Positions 60,401 to 64,000 of a stretch of DNA of 64,000 bases are shown here, in pieces (the stretch's first letter is position 1; each line of letters begins with the position of its first letter). This DNA is from an uncultured Flavihumibacter sp. (GTDB taxonomy: Bacteria; Bacteroidota; Bacteroidia; Chitinophagales; Chitinophagaceae), in the NCBI GenBank assembly GCA_902168105.1, contig CABHOY010000041.1, forward strand, positions 372,001 through 436,000. The letters run 5' to 3'. The translations under genes were made by a program, and so were the position numbers. The notes below the pieces were generated by a model, which saw only the letters and a list, made by a program, of their open reading frames with translations, was not told the origin of the DNA and ran no database searches.

Positions 60401-63400
60401 AAATTGCTGCAGCCACGTGCGCAGAACAAAAATGCCGTCTTTACCGTCACAGAAAGTGAAGCGCTCACCATCCAATATGAAAGGAATCCGTCAGATCCCC
60501 GTATGTCCCATACGCTTAACACGGTAGTGGACGACTTCGGTCTCGTGCTCGAAAAGGCGGCTGTCGTTTACCCCAGGCAGGAAGATGATGCTGCTTTACC
60601 AACGGAGGTCATAGCAGCGCAGAACAAGACCTATATCTGTTATAACCAGTTCACATTTACTAACGATATTACGACACCACTCGTATACCGCCTCCGGCTG
60701 CCGGCTACCTCCCGCAGTTATGAGCTGACCGGTATAGCTAAAACAGGCACGTTGTATCGTCTATCTGATTTCAACAATGTACTGGGCGCTGCTACCGCAG
60801 CAATCGACTATGAACAGACAGCAGGCGCCGGTCCTACCAGGAGGCTGATAGAAGACCAATGCACTACTTACCTTGACGATACACTTACTACGGAACTAAC
60901 CGTTGGGCAACAGGGAGCTGTAGGCCTCAAGTATCAGCAGTACCAGCTTGCATTCACTCCTTCCCTGCTGCAATACATCTTTGCGCCAAAGATCAGTCCT
61001 GCAGAGGAGGCGGCCCTTATGACCGGTGGTCATTATGTACAAAGGCCGGGGCATCCCGGCTGGTGGGTTTCTTCCGGCATCATTTATAACGTCATGTCCG
61101 GCGAGACCATCGCAGATGCAAAGGCAAGGTTCTATGCGCCCCTGCTCTACACCGACCCTACTGGCGCAGCTACTATTGTGAGTTATTACAAAGACTACTT
61201 CCTGCTGATCCAATCAACGGAAGATGCATTGCAGAACAGCACACGCGTAGACGCTTTCAACTTCCGCACGCTACAACCTGCTATCGTCAGGGACAGCAAC
61301 GACAATATCACACAATCCCTGTATGATGAACTGGGCTTATTAAAAGCAGTGGCCTTCCTCGGCAAGGACCTCAACAATGATGGTATCGCGGAACTGGATA
61401 CTTCGGATGATCTATCCGGCATAACCGAGCTTACCTTACCCGCTGAACAATCTGCCATAACAACCTTCTTCAGTACGGATGACTCAGTAGCGCTGATGAC
61501 AGCCGCAGCGAATTTGCTGCAACATGCTACTATTCGTTATGCGTACGACTATGACAAGTACCGTACCACCGGCGCGCCAGTAGCAGTATCTACCATCACG
61601 CGCTCAGTACATCACGCAGACGTATCGCCGGACAATCCCCTGCAACTCTTCATGGCTTTTGAATATACCAGCGGCACCGGCCAGCCTGTTATGGCAAAGA
61701 TGCAGGCTACACCGGGTATCGCCACCAAGGTAGTCGTGAATAACGATAACACATATACCGTTACACAAGTAGATACGGCAGCGCAGAACCCGCAAAGGTT
61801 AAGGTGGATCGGCAACGGCCGCATTGTACTCAACAACAAAGGCAAAGTTGTAAAACAATATGAACCGTATTTTTCAGTTACACCATTCTACGAAGCGCAG
61901 CCAGAGCTGGTAGAGACAGGCATCTCTCCTATTGTATACTACGACCCGTTAGGCAGGATGGTTCGTACGGTAATGCCGGAAGAAACGTTTACAAGGACAG
62001 TCTTCACACCATGGAAACGGATGGTGTACGATGTGAATGATAATGTAGCAATCTCCAGTTGGTATTTAAAACGTATCAACAACGAAATAGATGCAGAACT
62101 GATTGCCGCAGGTAAAGATCCCGCAAGGGAAAAAGAAGCGGCACTACAAACAGCAGAACACGACGATACACCTTTTACCATGCACCTGGACCCGCTGAAC
62201 CGGGACATCTTCAGTGTAGAACATAATGTAGTGGATGGATTGGATGAGTTTTATAACACCTTCACCATAATGGATATTGAAGGTAATATCCACTCCATCA
62301 CTGACCCGAGGAATAATGTCGTTATGCGGTACCGTTACAACATGCTCGGACAGGCAGGTTATCAGCAAAGCATGGACGCAGGAGAACGCTGGGCGCTCAG
62401 CAATGTAACAGGCAAGCCCATTAAAACATGGGACAGCCGCAATCATACATTCCTGTTCACCTATGATGCGCTGCAACGCCCGCTGGACTCCCGCGTTACC
62501 GGTGGCGACGGCCCCGTTCCGTTGAACAATGTATTCAGCAGGACGAGTTATGGAGAAACGGCAGCAAACAATAAACAACACAATCTCCGTGGCAGGGTGC
62601 ATATCAATTACGACTCCGCAGGGAAACTGGAGTCAGTTGACTACGACGCTAAAGGTAACCTGATACTTTACAACCGCCGCCTTACGACGGATTACAAAGG
62701 ACTGGTGAACTGGTCTGCTCCCAATCCCGATACGCTATTGGAGGCAGATACTTATCCCACGGCAGCAACGTATGACGCCATTGCCCGCATCACCCGTCAT
62801 GCTTTCCCAGATGGCAGTATCCTGGAGCCCCGTTATAACGAAATGAGCCTGTTGAGAGAGATCCGCGTGAACGGGACCTTCTTCGTAAAGGCCATTGATT
62901 ATAATGAGAAAGGACAACGTAAAAGGATCGTGTACGGCAATGATGTCAATACCCGCTACAGTTACGATAAATTCACGTTCCGCCTCACCCGCCTGGAAAC
63001 AACACGTAATAACAATGATCCCCTGCAGGACAATTACTATACGTATGATCCCAGCGGCAACATCACACATATCACCGACAAGAACATCCCCGTGGTGTTC
63101 TTCAACAACCAGAAAATAGAAGGTGTTTCTAATTACCGCTATGACGCCATTTACCGCCTCATTGGTACTTCCGGCAGAGAACATTCGGCGACTGCAGGTT
63201 TTGATCCGTCGGATAACTTTAATGACTTTCCTTTCCTCCAGGAATATAGTCAGGGCAACGCACTCGGATGGCGGAACTATACGCAGGAGTATCGCTATGA
63301 TGTAGCGGGCAACCTGAATCAGGTACAGCATACGGCGGCAGGAGGCGACTGGACGCGGAATTATACTATAGACGGCGCCAGCAATCGCCTGCTTTCCACT

Positions 63401-64000
63401 ACTACAGGTGGTCCCACATTCACATACCCTCATCACCCTACACATGGTTATATCACGGGCATGCCTCACCTCACGTTCATGCAATGGAACTTCAAAGATC
63501 AGTTGCAAGCCGTGTCCAGGCAAGCCGTCAATACCGGCACACCGGAAACCACCTGGTATGTGTATGATGGCGCCGGTCAACGGATAAGAAAGATCACCGA
63601 AAGACAGGCTGCCGAAGGTGTCACCCCCATGAAGAAATCACAACGTATCTATCTTGGGGCGGTAGAGTTGTTTGAAGAATATGACAATGCCAACAACCCT
63701 GTCCTTCAGCGTAACACCCTGCACATTCTGGACGATACGCGCCGCATTGCCCTCATAGAAACGCGCGTTTCCGGCAATGATGACGGTCCGCAGCAACTGG
63801 TACGTTACCAGTTTGACAATCACCAGGGCTCTGCCTGTATTGAAACAGATCAGGATGCCCGTGTGATCAGTTATGAAGAGTATCATCCTTTCGGCACTAC
63901 CTCTTACCAGGCGGTTGACAAGGATATTAAGGCTGCATATAAGCGATACCGTTATACAGGTATGGAACGGGATGAAGAAAGCGGGTTCCAGTACCACAGC
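57464..64000 (+). CDS. Fused toxin-complex (TcB-TcC/SpvB/RHS) protein, 3' end beyond window
   Basis: A single frame of 2,179 codons that runs to the right edge without a stop. The N-terminal SpvB region shows GGGALKSIDEKFEVNGANGT, ASFSIPIPFSPARNGF and LGWTCDVPAIQRR (residues 50-115). An FG-GAP-like propeller follows (DLDGNGSKQ near 499, DVDGDGLPDIV near 550, DMTGDGLTDIV near 612), then the TcdB middle regions. RHS/YD repeats run from about 1490 (YDPLGRM, YDALQRP), up to YHPFGTTSY and GMERDEESGFQYHS at the edge. Such BC components form a hollow shell enclosing a C-terminal toxin; the effector lies outside this window. No TcA-like gene or signal peptide is seen. Confidence 0.9.
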   Translation, partial: MFEDINKRNSSVPSSQNTNNEPVNTALEKPQQSGASQSIQLQIPQVNLPKGGGALKSIDEKFEVNGANGTASFSIPIPFSPARNGFVPTMGLSYNSGSGNTVFGLGWTCDVPAIQRRTDKQLPTYTDEDIFIFSGMEDLVPELVYNVDKWEPRITVTGDYTIKTYRPRTEGSFSRIEQITHPDKGVYWKVTTRNNITTIFGRNSNHRLVHPHHPEKVFKWLAEFSFDCMGNWIIYEYEPENRDNVPNSSHEKNRLAPAIQPFSNSYLKRVKYANRAPYYINPADVYDPQPPDDERYFFELVFDYGEHDTDTPRPVPDTTWPCRDDPFSDHRAGFEVRTYRLCRRMLIFHYFEELGNDACLVRSLDLTHKGSSINNSGQHELTYLSAVTQSGYIRNNNTYSKRSFPPLEFEYQELQWNRNIRTVSPESTVHMPAGISSAYQWVDLYNEGISGILSEQGNGWYYKSNLGDVDELQEVKFSRASPVIPKPSFLGIQAGTLTIQDLDGNGSKQVVVNSEGLQGYFQLSDNQEWLPFRPFEQRANIRPKDPNIRLFDVDGDGLPDIVMSEDNVFSWFPSKGTKGYDTRRNAFKPLDEEQGAAIVFSDPLQCIFLSDMTGDGLTDIVRVRNGEVCYWPNTGYGNFGAKVTMSNAPVFDQPDNFNPAFVQLADVSGTGVSDIIYLGRNSFRAFLNLSGNAWSDAHEIDPFFRISKPGQLAVIDLLGTGTACIVWSSDLPGDSQAPMRYIDLMDSRKPHLLTKYKNNLGKETAVSYKSSTWFYLKDKQEGTPWITRLPFPVHVVHKTQLEDKISNSKFSSEYHYHHGYYDHAEREFRGFGKVEQIDSDLYATWRKNNTGTQLEPSETLFQQPVLTRTWYHTGAFINREKILSQYEQEYWYNILEQKGFPVATTEPSLPDALITIAGNLAPQVTALSTEEYREALRICKGMMLRQEVFSLDTPLLNPTNDEIRRGLTPFYTATHNCHIKLLQPRAQNKNAVFTVTESEALTIQYERNPSDPRMSHTLNTVVDDFGLVLEKAAVVYPRQEDDAALPTEVIAAQNKTYICYNQFTFTNDITTPLVYRLRLPATSRSYELTGIAKTGTLYRLSDFNNVLGAATAAIDYEQTAGAGPTRRLIEDQCTTYLDDTLTTELTVGQQGAVGLKYQQYQLAFTPSLLQYIFAPKISPAEEAALMTGGHYVQRPGHPGWWVSSGIIYNVMSGETIADAKARFYAPLLYTDPTGAATIVSYYKDYFLLIQSTEDALQNSTRVDAFNFRTLQPAIVRDSNDNITQSLYDELGLLKAVAFLGKDLNNDGIAELDTSDDLSGITELTLPAEQSAITTFFSTDDSVALMTAAANLLQHATIRYAYDYDKYRTTGAPVAVSTITRSVHHADVSPDNPLQLFMAFEYTSGTGQPVMAKMQATPGIATKVVVNNDNTYTVTQVDTAAQNPQRLRWIGNGRIVLNNKGKVVKQYEPYFSVTPFYEAQPELVETGISPIVYYDPLGRMVRTVMPEETFTRTVFTPWKRMVYDVNDNVAISSWYLKRINNEIDAELIAAGKDPAREKEAALQTAEHDDTPFTMHLDPLNRDIFSVEHNVVDGLDEFYNTFTIMDIEGNIHSITDPRNNVVMRYRYNMLGQAGYQQSMDAGERWALSNVTGKPIKTWDSRNHTFLFTYDALQRPLDSRVTGGDGPVPLNNVFSRTSYGETAANNKQHNLRGRVHINYDSAGKLESVDYDAKGNLILYNRRLTTDYKGLVNWSAPNPDTLLEADTYPTAATYDAIARITRHAFPDGSILEPRYNEMSLLREIRVNGTFFVKAIDYNEKGQRKRIVYGNDVNTRYSYDKFTFRLTRLETTRNNNDPLQDNYYTYDPSGNITHITDKNIPVVFFNNQKIEGVSNYRYDAIYRLIGTSGREHSATAGFDPSDNFNDFPFLQEYSQGNALGWRNYTQEYRYDVAGNLNQVQHTAAGGDWTRNYTIDGASNRLLSTTTGGPTFTYPHHPTHGYITGMPHLTFMQWNFKDQLQAVSRQAVNTGTPETTWYVYDGAGQRIRKITERQAAEGVTPMKKSQRIYLGAVELFEEYDNANNPVLQRNTLHILDDTRRIALIETRVSGNDDGPQQLVRYQFDNHQGSACIETDQDARVISYEEYHPFGTTSYQAVDKDIKAAYKRYRYTGMERDEESGFQYHS

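Noticed and set aside
62735..63580. 281-residue minus-strand frame opposite the RHS repeats
   Set aside because: Antisense shadow of a repetitive coding region, low-complexity hydrophobic composition.

Overview
The window looks like chromosome from a Bacteroidota bacterium, most likely Chitinophaga or a close relative. I base this on the gene content and on the promoter and secretion signals. Start codons lack clear Shine-Dalgarno sequences. At least eleven exact copies of the Bacteroidota -7 promoter box (TAnnTTTG) lie just upstream of starts. Other family markers are lipoproteins with K/S/D-rich residues after the cysteine, a type IX secretion C-terminal domain, GreA/GreB-like and DUF2652, DUF4287, DUF6263 and DUF1801 proteins, and large RHS/SpvB proteins. 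This is family recognition by eye; no database search was possible. No rRNA, tRNA, CRISPR array, integrase or intact insertion sequence was seen.

Layout. 1-20 kb: the start of an AAA-type ATPase that runs off the left edge, a SMUG2-type DNA glycosylase, a deletion scar joining a TetR remnant to a metallo-hydrolase remnant, then secreted proteins (TPR protein, class C beta-lactamase-like hydrolase, beta-helix lipoprotein, T9SS zincin). A gene-free gap at 8.93-9.53 kb holds two very long perfect inverted repeats. Next come an SDR-AraC pair, a GreA/GreB-like factor, YqgE/AlgH, DinB and an esterase-TPR protein. 20-25.7 kb: an AT-rich accessory stretch with an apparently orphan class I lanthipeptide precursor, a frameshifted AAA_13 ATPase remnant, two XRE-type regulators each near a copy of the same roughly 90-residue protein, a DUF3037 protein, a frameshifted DUF1508/YegP gene, three copies of one hairpin repeat and a possible structured RNA. 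25.7-43.4 kb: a second SDR-AraC pair, a series of small secreted or lipid-anchored proteins, a GNAT enzyme, a 2OG-Fe(II) oxygenase, a molybdopterin oxidoreductase large subunit without its iron-sulfur partner, and a PQQ-type dehydrogenase fused to cytochrome c. 43.5-57 kb: an RHS-like protein, a UvrA-like ABC ATPase, and two large secreted carbohydrate-related proteins. 57.46 kb to the right edge: the first 2,179 codons of a fused SpvB/TcB-TcC/RHS toxin-complex protein, cut just where its variable effector end should begin.

Most genes are single or paired housekeeping and accessory functions rather than one long operon. The most unusual signals are the pair of long palindromes built from degenerate 11-nt units (with a third 11-nt-phased repeat at 23.7 kb), the orphan lanthipeptide precursor, the duplicated regulator/90-residue module and the toxin-complex gene.
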